A stretch of DNA of 25,301 nt, taken from positions 1 through 25,301 of the forward strand of contig JAZNXY010000008.1 of assembly GCA_045594105.1 (NCBI GenBank). Direction: 5' to 3'. The notes beneath the pieces are model-generated. The model worked only from the letters and a program-made list of their open reading frames with translations. It searched no databases and was not told the DNA's origin. The DNA is from URNF01 sp045594105 (GTDB lineage: Bacteria; Bacillota; Clostridia; Oscillospirales; Acutalibacteraceae). A program made the translations under genes and the position numbers. Position 1 is the first letter of the stretch. Every line of letters starts with the position of its first letter. Below, piece after piece: positions 16,323 to 23,905 of this stretch.

Positions 16323-17767
16323 TGCCTCATTATGATAATCAAATCGGTGGGCGGTTGCATTATTTCCAAAATGACGACCCGAATATCCGGAGAACAGACG
16401 GCATTAAAGAAATCCGGGTCGGAAGCGGTAAAGCCGACAATTTGCCTAAAGAGGATCCGATAAAGCGTGAATTGCTGTTTAAGATTTTTGCGTGGGTTTG
16501 TGTTGCGGTGATTACGGTGTGTATGTTTGTTGCCGTGGTGCGAGCTACGCCGCACATCACATACGATGATATCGTAAGCTTTACCGATCAGACCTGTGTA
16601 TTGACCGATCGCTTTGATCAGCCGATTTATAAAGAGGGCAAGCTGGTCAATTATCAGGTGTACGGCAACCTTGTGGGTTACAGAGAAAATATACACAATT
16701 CCTTGCTGTACAGACACGCAGATGCGTTGTGTCCCGATGGTGTCAGTCCGATTCGTGGGTACCGCTCCATTGAAAAACAGCCGCGTGTGATGAAAACCAC
16801 CCTGTTGTCCAACGAATCACAGCAGGAGCTTGCCAACCTGTTTGGCTCAGCATCCGGCTGTTGCTTCGCTTATAACTATGAAACGGGTGAGGTGTATACC
16901 GCTTTATCCTTCCCGGCATACGTTCCGGGCAAGGCAGATGCGGCCTACATTAACCGCTGCTTCAATTCGGTGTACATTCCCGGCTCTACCATGAAGATTG
17001 TTACGGCGGCCTTGGCAATCGATCAAGGAAAAAATGTAAGCAAGATGTCGTTTGAATGCCAAAAGATTTATAAATTGTCTGACGGCAAAGAGATTGTATG
17101 TGCCGGTTATCACGGAAAAATCGGTTTTTCAACAGCGATCGGTTTGAGCTGTAACTGCTATTTTGCACAGCTGATTCAAACGCTGAATCTGGAAAAAGCA
17201 CTGGCCACCTTGAAGCAAATGGGTTTCTCTGTCAACGGCAGTGAGACGGTGGATGAAGTGATTGACGGCTTATACAAAACCACGTCCGCCGTAGATATTA
17301 CCAATACCGCAAGCTTCAAAAACATCTGGGGTCTTATCGGTCAGGGTCATACACAGGTAAGCCCTATTGATATGGCACGCCTGGCAGCTGCGGTAGTAAA
17401 TAACGGTCAGGCGGCACAGCCGCATATCGTTGCTTCTATTGTGAATCCCAACAAAGGCAACAAGATGATTGTCGAAGGAAAAACACAGATGTGCGAATTG
17501 CTTTCCAAGAAGACCGCAAACAAAACGGCGGAGTTCTGGAAAGCGGGTGTGAATAACTATTACTATTCCTATCAAGGCATGAGCGGAAAAATTGACTATG
17601 CCAAGACCGGCACCGCACAGCGGCAGAACGGCACGGAGGATAAGCTGCTTGTGGGTGTTGTAGAATCCGCAAAAACCGCATTTTACATTGTCGTGGAAGC
17701 GGGACGTGGTCCCACACCGATGCAGGTAGCGAATAAGCTTGTAGAACTGCTTCCGTCAAATGGATAA
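16322..17767 (+). CDS. Class B-like penicillin-binding protein (transpeptidase)
   Basis: This 481-residue DD-transpeptidase is predicted to cross-link peptidoglycan made by the SEDS enzyme encoded just before it. A cytoplasmic tail of about 50 residues, rich in charged residues, precedes one TM helix (about 52-73). The catalytic motifs are all present: STMK (222-225), SCN (276-278) and KTGT (427-430). The region between the TM and the catalytic domain is short, including YGNLVGYRE, which recalls actinobacterial PbpA rather than full-length PBP2/SpoVD. There is no PASTA domain. It is the last gene of the operon, coupled to the SEDS gene, and is followed by a terminator. The tail could be a substrate for the operon's kinase, which is inference only. 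Confidence 0.9.
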   Translation: MPHYDNQIGGRLHYFQNDDPNIRRTDGIKEIRVGSGKADNLPKEDPIKRELLFKIFAWVCVAVITVCMFVAVVRATPHITYDDIVSFTDQTCVLTDRFDQPIYKEGKLVNYQVYGNLVGYRENIHNSLLYRHADALCPDGVSPIRGYRSIEKQPRVMKTTLLSNESQQELANLFGSASGCCFAYNYETGEVYTALSFPAYVPGKADAAYINRCFNSVYIPGSTMKIVTAALAIDQGKNVSKMSFECQKIYKLSDGKEIVCAGYHGKIGFSTAIGLSCNCYFAQLIQTLNLEKALATLKQMGFSVNGSETVDEVIDGLYKTTSAVDITNTASFKNIWGLIGQGHTQVSPIDMARLAAAVVNNGQAAQPHIVASIVNPNKGNKMIVEGKTQMCELLSKKTANKTAEFWKAGVNNYYYSYQGMSGKIDYAKTGTAQRQNGTEDKLLVGVVESAKTAFYIVVEAGRGPTPMQVANKLVELLPSNG

Positions 17768-17770
17768 ACA

Positions 17771-17807
17771 AAAAAGGTGTCGATGCTTTTGCATCGACAC
17801 CTTTTTT
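17771..17807. terminator. Bidirectional terminator after the PBP gene
   Basis: Arms AAAAAGGTGTCGATGC (17771-17786) and GCATCGACACCTTTTTT (17791-17807) enclose TTTT. The hairpin starts 4 nt after the PBP stop and is 8 nt from the stop of the convergent symporter gene at 17815. Confidence 0.92.
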
Positions 17808-17814
17808 ATGTATA

Positions 17815-19197
17815 TTATTTCTTTTTGCGCTTGAAAATTTGTTTGCGGAAGAGGATAATATTCATTACTACAAAGAATGCTGCCAGTAAAATGAGTGTCA
17901 AAATCGGTTTAACAGGTGCCAACGTTGCCAGCAGCATAATGGGGAAGCCGAATACGATAGCCGGGAAGTTCTGATAAACGAGGTTATCCGCCACAGGGGT
18001 CTTGAAGTCGCCGTCGATTTCACGCAGCAGGATCACGCCTGTGCTGGCGGTGCCGGTCAGCATACCGTACATTGCGAGGAACTGTTCCTCTGTGTATTCG
18101 GGGAACAGCGTTTTGGCGACAAAGTGGTTGTACACATAGGTGATAACTAATCCGACGACACCCATAATGAGAATGATACCCCAGTAATCCTGCAACACGC
18201 CCAAACGGATAGCGGCAATACCTGCCACCACCATAATATCAAAGAAAAAGTTGGATGCACGGGTTAAAAGGAAGTTATTGGTATACTCCCGGTGGATAGC
18301 ACCCTTGCGTCGCAGAAAATTGATGACGGTTTTAATTACAGTAGCAGACAACACACCGAGCAGGAAGTTAAAGCCGAAAATGACCGACCGCATACCCGGC
18401 AACAACTTGCCAAGCAAGCCCATTAAGAAGAAGGTAAGCAGGTAAGCCGCACCGATCAAGGCGATCTGTACGGTGAGCTTATCAATGCTTTCCTGCATCG
18501 GGATTTCATTATCCGCCTGTATCTCTTCCGAGCGAAGAGCGCCCTCTTTCGTGGTGGGCTTTTGGATGATACCACGTTTTTTCAAAAGATTCAGGTGAAT
18601 AACACCGCCGATGCTGGCACTGATAAAACCAAGTGCCGCAATGGTCAGCCCAAAGCTCTTGCCGCCGATAAAACCAAACTGATTTTCGTAAATACCGCCA
18701 TAGTTAAGTGCCTGCCCCGTGCCTTGTCCGTAACCGAACGGCAATAAAAGGCCGGCGGCGGGGAAAAAACCTTTGATAATGAGGGCGGCAACCAAAGAAA
18801 TGGCAAAACCGACAACCGCCTGCAGCAAATACGTAGAAACGGTGGTAACACCTGTGTTGAAAATCTCCACCGCACGCTTGCCGGTCAGTTTTCCGCCCGA
18901 GCTTTTGAAGGCGGAGGCGATAAAGCCGAGTGCCAAGGTGTGATAGGTTAAGATTTCAAGGTTTGCGGTGCCGTTGCCGCCGAAAAAGGCGGTATCGAAC
19001 ATGACATCTCCCGTAAACGCCTTGTAAACACCGGCGATAACAATGAGGATAGCACCACCGAGCACCGATGTCGGGACAAGGGATGCCTGCAGCCATTTGA
19101 CGCTTCTTTTAATGATGTTGGCAGCCAGTAAGCTTAAAAGCAACACGGCAAATAAGTTGAACCAGCCCCACACACTATAATCCCAAAAATTTTCCAT
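17815..19197 (-). CDS. GltS-type sodium:glutamate symporter family protein
   Basis: This 460-residue polytopic membrane protein is predicted to import glutamate or a related organic anion with Na+. The family hallmarks are LLPFGYGQGTGQALNYGGIYE followed by GGKSFGLTIAALGFISASIGG, plus a second repeat half with MYGMLTGTASTGVILLREID. It is longer than Escherichia coli GltS (401 residues), owing partly to a charged loop near residues 215-245. The start at 19197 has GGAG about 7 nt upstream and lies 23 nt inside the 3' end of the acyltransferase gene, so the two are probably co-transcribed and coupled. The substrate cannot be fixed from sequence. Confidence 0.75.
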   Translation of the reverse strand: MENFWDYSVWGWFNLFAVLLLSLLAANIIKRSVKWLQASLVPTSVLGGAILIVIAGVYKAFTGDVMFDTAFFGGNGTANLEILTYHTLALGFIASAFKSSGGKLTGKRAVEIFNTGVTTVSTYLLQAVVGFAISLVAALIIKGFFPAAGLLLPFGYGQGTGQALNYGGIYENQFGFIGGKSFGLTIAALGFISASIGGVIHLNLLKKRGIIQKPTTKEGALRSEEIQADNEIPMQESIDKLTVQIALIGAAYLLTFFLMGLLGKLLPGMRSVIFGFNFLLGVLSATVIKTVINFLRRKGAIHREYTNNFLLTRASNFFFDIMVVAGIAAIRLGVLQDYWGIILIMGVVGLVITYVYNHFVAKTLFPEYTEEQFLAMYGMLTGTASTGVILLREIDGDFKTPVADNLVYQNFPAIVFGFPIMLLATLAPVKPILTLILLAAFFVVMNIILFRKQIFKRKKK

Positions 19198-20383
19198 CGG
19201 TTTCTCCTTTGCTGATGTTTTTGTGACGGTGGTAAATGTGTACGTATTTCAAGGCATTGAACCGTTTGCCACCTTTGAATTGGTACACGTGACCGCCATG
19301 ATATATATTGAGCTTGTTACGACCCAATACCGTAACAGCATTCGCCTCGCTGAAAGGGAAGGAAAGTGCTGCATCTGTGCCTTCGTTCACCGTCACCTTG
19401 TTACCGTACAACCGCAACACAGCATCTGTCAGCAATGGTATTTTTCGTTGCTGTAAAACAACCTCGGTCATATTGGCAGTATCGGTGAACAACGGCTTTT
19501 CAGTGTGCCGAGTCACATCTGTTTTATTGATAAAGTCCTCTTGGTATGCGTACCATTCGGTCATAAAGCTAAACGGGAAAGCAAAGTCTCTGCCGCGTAA
19601 TTGTTTGTCCTCACCGTACTCTATCGTACGGTTGCAGGAAAGGCAGGTGACCTCGTTGCCGTGGCTTTCAAAGCGGGAAAGGCCGCAGAACGGACACACG
19701 TAAACGGCACGCTCCAGGTACTCGGCGCGTTTATTGGAACGGAAAGTGCCGTCTGCCACACCCTCATCGACATACAGCTCGTTTTTGATTATGTCGTACA
19801 GCTGTTCGTCGGTGAGGTTTGCATATTCTGCGGGCTGCAGAACACGGGAGACAAAGGCGTGCATTTTCCCCTTGCGGATGCAATCGCTCCAACGGGGCTC
19901 CGCACCGTAACCGCCTTCGATGCGGAATAAAACAATCGGCAACCCCAGCTTTCTTGCCAATGGTGCAATGGCAGGATTCATATATTCGGTTTTGCCGCTG
20001 TATGTACGGTTGCCTTCGGGGGCTATGGCAATGGTGCCGCCCTCCTTGGCAACCCGCAGGCATGTTTTTACCGCTGTCACGTCGGTGGTTTGTTTTTTTA
20101 TCGGAATAGGTGCTACCAACCAGCGAATGAGGGAGGATACCCATCCGTTAGAGAACAAATCCTCCGATGCCATATAGTATACAGGGCCACGAAAGGCAAT
20201 GCCCACAAAGAATTGGTCAAAGGGGGTCTGGTGGTTGAGCAAAATAAGATACGGGCGTTTTTCTTGTTCCTTGAACTTGTCAATGGTAATGCCGTAACGT
20301 ATTTTGCAGTAGGGATGCAAAATGGCGAACAGAATATTGCGGACAACTCTGTGTCGCGGTTTTAACCACTTTTTACTGCGCAT
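19175..20383 (-). CDS. PlsC-type acyltransferase with zinc ribbon and C-terminal beta domain
   Basis: The product is 402 residues. Residues 1-215 are a 1-acylglycerol-3-phosphate acyltransferase-like domain with HQTPFD (51-56, the HX4D catalytic motif) and APEGNRTYSG (121-130, the glycerophosphate-binding motif). A zinc ribbon follows (C230, C233, C247, C250), then a region of about 140 residues ending in beta strands (AVTVLGRNKLNIYHGGHVYQF) that recalls a GRAM/PH-like fold. Ordinary PlsC proteins are about 200-250 residues, so the tail is an added module. Acyl transfer to a lysophospholipid at the membrane is likely, but the acceptor is unknown. A GGGGG ribosome site lies about 7 nt upstream of the start. 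Confidence 0.8.
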   Translation of the reverse strand: MRSKKWLKPRHRVVRNILFAILHPYCKIRYGITIDKFKEQEKRPYLILLNHQTPFDQFFVGIAFRGPVYYMASEDLFSNGWVSSLIRWLVAPIPIKKQTTDVTAVKTCLRVAKEGGTIAIAPEGNRTYSGKTEYMNPAIAPLARKLGLPIVLFRIEGGYGAEPRWSDCIRKGKMHAFVSRVLQPAEYANLTDEQLYDIIKNELYVDEGVADGTFRSNKRAEYLERAVYVCPFCGLSRFESHGNEVTCLSCNRTIEYGEDKQLRGRDFAFPFSFMTEWYAYQEDFINKTDVTRHTEKPLFTDTANMTEVVLQQRKIPLLTDAVLRLYGNKVTVNEGTDAALSFPFSEANAVTVLGRNKLNIYHGGHVYQFKGGKRFNALKYVHIYHRHKNISKGETDGKFLGL

Positions 20384-20414
20384 TGCTGAGCCCCCTTTTC
20401 ACATATATCAACCT

Positions 20415-20443
20415 ATTGTACCACATTTATATGCACAACACAA
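20415..20443 (-). promoter_or_regulatory. Promoter of the acyltransferase-symporter operon
   Basis: On the minus strand, -35 TTGTGT (20443-20438), a 17-nt spacer and -10 TACAAT (20420-20415) with an upstream TGG (extended -10) lie 32 nt before the start codon at 20383. Confidence 0.6.
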
Positions 20444-20472
20444 GAAAAAACTACATTTTCCACAACGTAAAA

Positions 20473-20506
20473 AAAGCCACCGTTTCCTTTTGGAAACGGT
20501 GGCTTT
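20473..20506 (-). terminator. Terminator of the aldolase operon
   Basis: Arms AAAGCCACCGTTTCC (20473-20487) and GGAAACGGTGGCTTT (20492-20506) surround a 4-nt loop. On the minus strand a run of seven T follows the stem. It is 10 nt beyond the aldolase stop codon. Confidence 0.92.
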
Positions 20507-20516
20507 CACGATACTG

Positions 20517-21344
20517 TTACAGATTGGCGAACACTTTCATTGCTGCTTTGACGTTTTCTTTCATAGCGGCGACAGCATCTACAAGCACGTCGTGGAACTG
20601 TGCGTATTCCTTATTGGAAATCGCCTGGGCGCCTGCCTTTGCCATATAGGTGTAGTAGTTCACCTTACGTACGCCGCGACGGATGACCTCACGGTAGTCG
20701 TCTTCGGAAACGCCCGAGCCGCCGTGCATAACGATGGGCACCGAGATGTTGTCATAGATAGCGGACAAACGCTCCATATCCAGCTTCGGTGCGGTTGCGT
20801 AGAAGCCGTGTGCGGTGCCGAACGCACAAGCAAGTGCATCAATACCGGTTTCTTTGACGAAATCGGCCGCCTGTTTCGGATCGGTGTACACCGAAGTACC
20901 GCCCTCGTCGCCGCCCTCACGGGCACCCATAGAACCGATTTCCGCTTCCACCGAAGCACCGGTTTTCTTCGCCATTTCCACAGCGATTTTGGTGTTGGCG
21001 ATATTTTCTTCGGTGGGCAGATTCGAACCGTCATACATCACCGAGGTAAAGCCGAGCTCTAAACCGCGTTTGACGTAATTGAGATCGGTGCCGTGATCAA
21101 GATGCACACAAACCGGCACCTTTGCCCTTTCGGCAAACCAAAGCATCATAGGTGCAACCTCTTCCATTTTGCAAAGGTTCATTTCCTCATGCACCTGTGC
21201 GTGCATCAGGATAACCGGCTGCTCCAGTTCCTCCGCCGCAGCGATAATCGCCTGCACATACGGCATACTGACTGCGTTAAAGGAGCCGACAGCAACACCT
21301 TTTTCTTCTGCAACTCTCAAAATTTCTTTCAACGTAACCAGCAT
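20517..21344 (-). CDS. Class II ketose-bisphosphate/ketose-phosphate aldolase
   Basis: This 275-residue zinc-dependent aldolase is of the FbaA/GatY/KbaY family. It should cleave a phosphorylated ketose into dihydroxyacetone phosphate and an aldehyde. Visible active-site elements are HLDHG (81-85, catalytic Asp83 and zinc ligand His84), AEIGSMG with Glu135, GTAHGFY (His179) and VMHGGSG (His207). The phosphate loop near KVNYYT (about 228-232) is slightly off the usual KVNI.T. The length is shorter than classical FbaA and closer to tagatose or other sugar-specific aldolases. The GAGGAG site lies in the last codons of the upstream epimerase-like gene, 2 nt away. The neighbours imply a sugar catabolic role rather than core glycolysis. 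Confidence 0.88.
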   Translation of the reverse strand: MLVTLKEILRVAEEKGVAVGSFNAVSMPYVQAIIAAAEELEQPVILMHAQVHEEMNLCKMEEVAPMMLWFAERAKVPVCVHLDHGTDLNYVKRGLELGFTSVMYDGSNLPTEENIANTKIAVEMAKKTGASVEAEIGSMGAREGGDEGGTSVYTDPKQAADFVKETGIDALACAFGTAHGFYATAPKLDMERLSAIYDNISVPIVMHGGSGVSEDDYREVIRRGVRKVNYYTYMAKAGAQAISNKEYAQFHDVLVDAVAAMKENVKAAMKVFANL

Positions 21345-21346
21345 TT

Positions 21347-22333
21347 TTACAACTCCTCTTTTTTATCAATGAAGGAAAACCGGACAGAGGTCACCTTGCT
21401 CTCGTCGGGCTGTAAAAACTGCAATGTGCCGTTTTTACGCAAAACGTTTCTGCCGTCGGGAGTGCAGTTGCCGGGCTCCAATCCCAACACATAATCGGTG
21501 TCGCCCATCATTTTCCATTCTGTGAAATATGGTAATTGCGTCTTGTCGTAGGACAGCACGACACCCTTGTGAATGGTGTCGTTGTAGATACCTGCTTTGG
21601 CAATACCGTCGGTAGCATCGACATCAAAGTAGTAACAGCATTCCTCGTAACCCGCCTGCGGCTTTTCCATCTGCAAAGCGGTGTCGATGTACTCTGCCGC
21701 ATGGTCATTGCGTGGGGTTATGCCGCTGTTGGGAATGAAAACGGTGCTGCTTTCAGAAAGCAACGGGTAACCCATATTGCAATGGTACAGGATCATATAC
21801 GGCGATACAGCATCTGCCATATTGGTCACCGTATCGGTCACGGAGAAGGTATTTTTCACATAGGAAAAACGGTATACCCTATCCAGCACCAGCTTTCTGC
21901 CGAACAGTGCCGCATCCACAACCCGTAAGGTTACGGTGAGCCCGTCGGCGGCTTCGTCTATGCTGCGTAATTGAGCGGGGATATGGGAGATTGTGCCGTG
22001 AAGCGGCAGCTCCTCGCCTTCATCGGTGCAGGGAGACCCTACAGCAGACAGACCGCAGGTGGTAAAGAACCCTGCCGTGAAGGATTTTAAGAAGCCCGCA
22101 CCGACACCGTCATAAAATGCAGGTGCGACGTAACCGCACGGTGCAAAATAGCCCATATTGTCACCTTTATACTGTACACGAGACACGTCACCTGCACGGT
22201 CAAGGGACAGCCACACTTCCAAACCGCAACCGTTGCGCACATACAAAAAGTGCATACCGTTACCTTTGCCGTCTTGCAGAACGTACTGCTCTGCGCCGCG
22301 TGTCTGTAACGGATTGCCAACATAGTGTCTCAT
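21347..22333 (-). CDS. DUF4432 / aldose 1-epimerase-like protein
   Basis: This 328-residue protein belongs to the galactose mutarotase-like superfamily, DUF4432 branch. Supporting motifs are TAGFFTTCGL, LHGTISHIPAQ, YHCNMGYPLL and GLEPGNC, which hold the usual His and Glu positions of the beta-sandwich sugar site. It probably interconverts anomers of the sugar handled by the neighbouring aldolase and lost kinase; the substrate is unknown. The start at 22333 has AGGAG 9 nt upstream. Its ATG overlaps the TGA of the kinase remnant (ATGA), a sign that the operon was once kinase, then epimerase, then aldolase. It ends 2 nt before the aldolase start. Confidence 0.8.
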   Translation of the reverse strand: MRHYVGNPLQTRGAEQYVLQDGKGNGMHFLYVRNGCGLEVWLSLDRAGDVSRVQYKGDNMGYFAPCGYVAPAFYDGVGAGFLKSFTAGFFTTCGLSAVGSPCTDEGEELPLHGTISHIPAQLRSIDEAADGLTVTLRVVDAALFGRKLVLDRVYRFSYVKNTFSVTDTVTNMADAVSPYMILYHCNMGYPLLSESSTVFIPNSGITPRNDHAAEYIDTALQMEKPQAGYEECCYYFDVDATDGIAKAGIYNDTIHKGVVLSYDKTQLPYFTEWKMMGDTDYVLGLEPGNCTPDGRNVLRKNGTLQFLQPDESKVTSVRFSFIDKKEEL

Positions 22334-22617
22334 TGTCTCAACTCCTTTACAGCATTATACATCAGTGCATAGCGATTGTAAAGTTTTTTGTACTGTTGGG
22401 TGTGTTTTGCGGTAGAAGTGAACACTTTTCTGACCTTTACCATCTTTGCAACAGCGGCCTTTACTGTCGGGAATGCACCGACAGCCACACCGGTAAGTGC
22501 CGCAGTACCTGCCGCACCTACCTCTTTGCAGGAAAGTGCGGTAATAGCGGTATCGAGAATATCCGCCTTGATCTGCAGCCATACATCAGAGGTGGCACCG
22601 CCGCCGTATGCACCGTG
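22330..22617 (-). pseudogene. 3' remnant of a xylulokinase-like FGGY sugar kinase
   Basis: An open minus-strand frame without a plausible start encodes about 95 residues of the extreme C-terminus of an FGGY carbohydrate kinase. It reads HGAYGGGATSDVWLQIKADI, then EVGAAGTAALTGVAVGAFPT, and ends YNAVKELRQ with TGA at 22332-22330. The GGGA.S..WLQIKADI and GAAG.AALTGVAVG blocks are the family's ATP-site region. Full-length members have about 500 residues, so some 80% is missing. The reading frame is otherwise intact, which suggests a recent loss. Homology stops at about 22610-22617, where the AraC remnant begins on the other strand. Confidence 0.85.
22354..22382 (-). promoter_or_regulatory. Strong promoter inside the kinase remnant
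   Basis: On the minus strand, -35 TTTACA (22382-22377), a 17-nt spacer and -10 TATAAT (22359-22354) give an 11 of 12 consensus match. The -10 is 20 nt upstream of the DUF4432 start, so the two surviving genes can be transcribed without the lost kinase promoter. Confidence 0.6.
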
Positions 22618-22751
22618 CCAAAAAACTGCTTCGCACCACAGAGCTGCCCATAAAACAGATAGCGGATATGGTGGGGTTTGCAGATTATAACTATTTTGGT
22701 CGGATATTCAAGAAAACCTATGGTCGTTCCGCAAAAAGTTATCGAAAATAA
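22617..22751 (+). pseudogene. 3' remnant of an AraC-family regulator
   Basis: A plus-strand frame ending at TAA 22749-22751 encodes 44 residues. They begin AKKLLRTTELPIKQIADMVG and continue FADYNYFGRIFKKTYGRSAK before ending SYRK. This is the second helix-turn-helix and signature end of an AraC/XylS DNA-binding domain. There is no start codon or ribosome site, and about 85% of a normal protein is missing. It was presumably the divergent regulator of the kinase-epimerase-aldolase operon. Its first codon abuts the kinase remnant head to head. Confidence 0.85.
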
Positions 22752-22782
22752 AGAACGCAGTAGCTTTGCTACTGCGTTCTTT
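22750..22782. terminator. Bidirectional terminator between the AraC remnant and rlmA
   Basis: AAAGAACGCAGTAGC (22750-22764), a TTT loop and GCTACTGCGTTCTTT (22768-22782) form a perfect stem. It touches the stop codons of both the AraC remnant and the convergent rlmA gene. Confidence 0.9.
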
Positions 22783-23576
22783 TATATTTTTTCATACACC
22801 GTTATCAAAAAGGATACACGTGTGGCAAGGGTGGTAAGAGCTGCTAATTTTTGCTGGTCCTTTTGTGAGGTTTTGTAGTAATAGGGGGTCATTTGAAACA
22901 GTGCCGCAATATCGGCGGCGGTATCTAACGTAATGGTGTAATCTATCGTTTGTTGTTCTATGACCGCAAACCCGTCTCTTTCGGTTGTAGGTACAGGGTT
23001 TGTATACGGTGTATCGTATACGGCGGCCTTCAGCTCCCATAAATGCTCTTCACACGGCTGTACGGTGATCAATCTGCCGCCGCTTTGCAAAACACGGACA
23101 TATTCCGTATTGACGTCGGGTGCGAAAATATTTACCACCGTATCCACACTGCTGTCAGCAAGCGGCAATGCGGCGACGCTTGCTACTGCGAATTGTGCGT
23201 TTGGGACACGTCGTGCGGCGGTTTTTAAGGCCTCTTTGGAAATATCCACACCGCACACCTCGTTTTTTTCTGCGAAGCCGGCGGTGTAATACCCTTCGCC
23301 GCAACCGGCATCCAGAACGGTATGCCCTTCACCGATATGTGCGGTCACCGCATTCCGTAAAGGTGCGTAAAAATCCTTGTTTAAGAAATGACTGCGTGCA
23401 GCGACCATAAGCTTGTCATCACCGTGACCGCTGCTGCTGTTAGAACGCAGTAAATTGACGTATCCTTGTTTTGCCCTGTCAAAATGATGTCCTCGGAAGC
23501 ACCGCCATCCGTCAGGACGGATAAACAAGGCATCTTTGCAAACGGGACAACAAAAAAGTGCTTGTTGCAATTCCAT
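22782..23576 (-). CDS. rlmA: 23S rRNA (guanine-N1)-methyltransferase
   Basis: The product is 264 residues, close to Escherichia coli RlmA (269). RlmA-type enzymes methylate N1 of a guanine in helix 35 of 23S rRNA (G745, or G748 in the Gram-positive type). An N-terminal zinc site (CCPVC at 9-13, C26, H30) is followed by the HFDRAKQGYVNLL segment. The SAM-binding motif VLDAGCGEGYY is at 87-97. A longer in-frame start exists at 23660, but MELQQ at 23576 has AGGAG 6 nt upstream and gives the family N-terminus. It sits 8 nt after azlD as the last gene of the operon. Gram-positive RlmA(II) proteins can affect macrolide sensitivity; the subtype is not resolved here. Confidence 0.85.
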   Translation of the reverse strand: MELQQALFCCPVCKDALFIRPDGWRCFRGHHFDRAKQGYVNLLRSNSSSGHGDDKLMVAARSHFLNKDFYAPLRNAVTAHIGEGHTVLDAGCGEGYYTAGFAEKNEVCGVDISKEALKTAARRVPNAQFAVASVAALPLADSSVDTVVNIFAPDVNTEYVRVLQSGGRLITVQPCEEHLWELKAAVYDTPYTNPVPTTERDGFAVIEQQTIDYTITLDTAADIAALFQMTPYYYKTSQKDQQKLAALTTLATRVSFLITVYEKI

Positions 23577-23584
23577 AGTCTCTC

Positions 23585-23905
23585 CTAAAAAACGAGCTGT
23601 ACCAACACCATATACACCGCTGTGCCGCTCAAAATGGACAGTAAGGTGTGGTGTTTCCATTTGTGTAGTGCGACAACCGCCAAAACGGCAATCGCTTCGG
23701 GGATGCCGTAGGGCACTGTCAAAAATGAGGTATCCTTCAGACAGTATACCACCAGCATCGCCATAATGGCAAACGGTAACACACGACCGAGATACAGGAC
23801 GGGTGCGGGCACACGGTTTTGAAATACCGCAAACGGCAAGAAACGCAGGAGCGCTGTTATGCCTGCGACAACTGCGGTTATCAGAAGGATGCGGGTATCA
23901 TTCAT
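23585..23905 (-). CDS. azlD: Branched-chain amino acid export, small subunit AzlD
   Basis: This 106-residue protein has about four hydrophobic segments and belongs to the AzlD family. It forms a complex with AzlC that is linked to branched-chain amino acid export (azaleucine resistance in Bacillus subtilis). The N-terminal helix, the LRFLPFAVF segment and GRVLPFAIMAMLVVY fit the family. The start at 23905 has GGAGG 9 nt upstream; a longer reading from 23956 lacks such a site and would overlap azlC much more. The overlap with azlC is 8 nt, consistent with coupled translation. Confidence 0.85.
   Translation of the reverse strand: MNDTRILLITAVVAGITALLRFLPFAVFQNRVPAPVLYLGRVLPFAIMAMLVVYCLKDTSFLTVPYGIPEAIAVLAVVALHKWKHHTLLSILSGTAVYMVLVQLVF

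Noticed and set aside
20322..21062. Plus-strand frame of 246 codons opposite the aldolase gene
   Set aside because: It crosses a terminator hairpin and overlaps a gene with all catalytic motifs, so it is not a gene.
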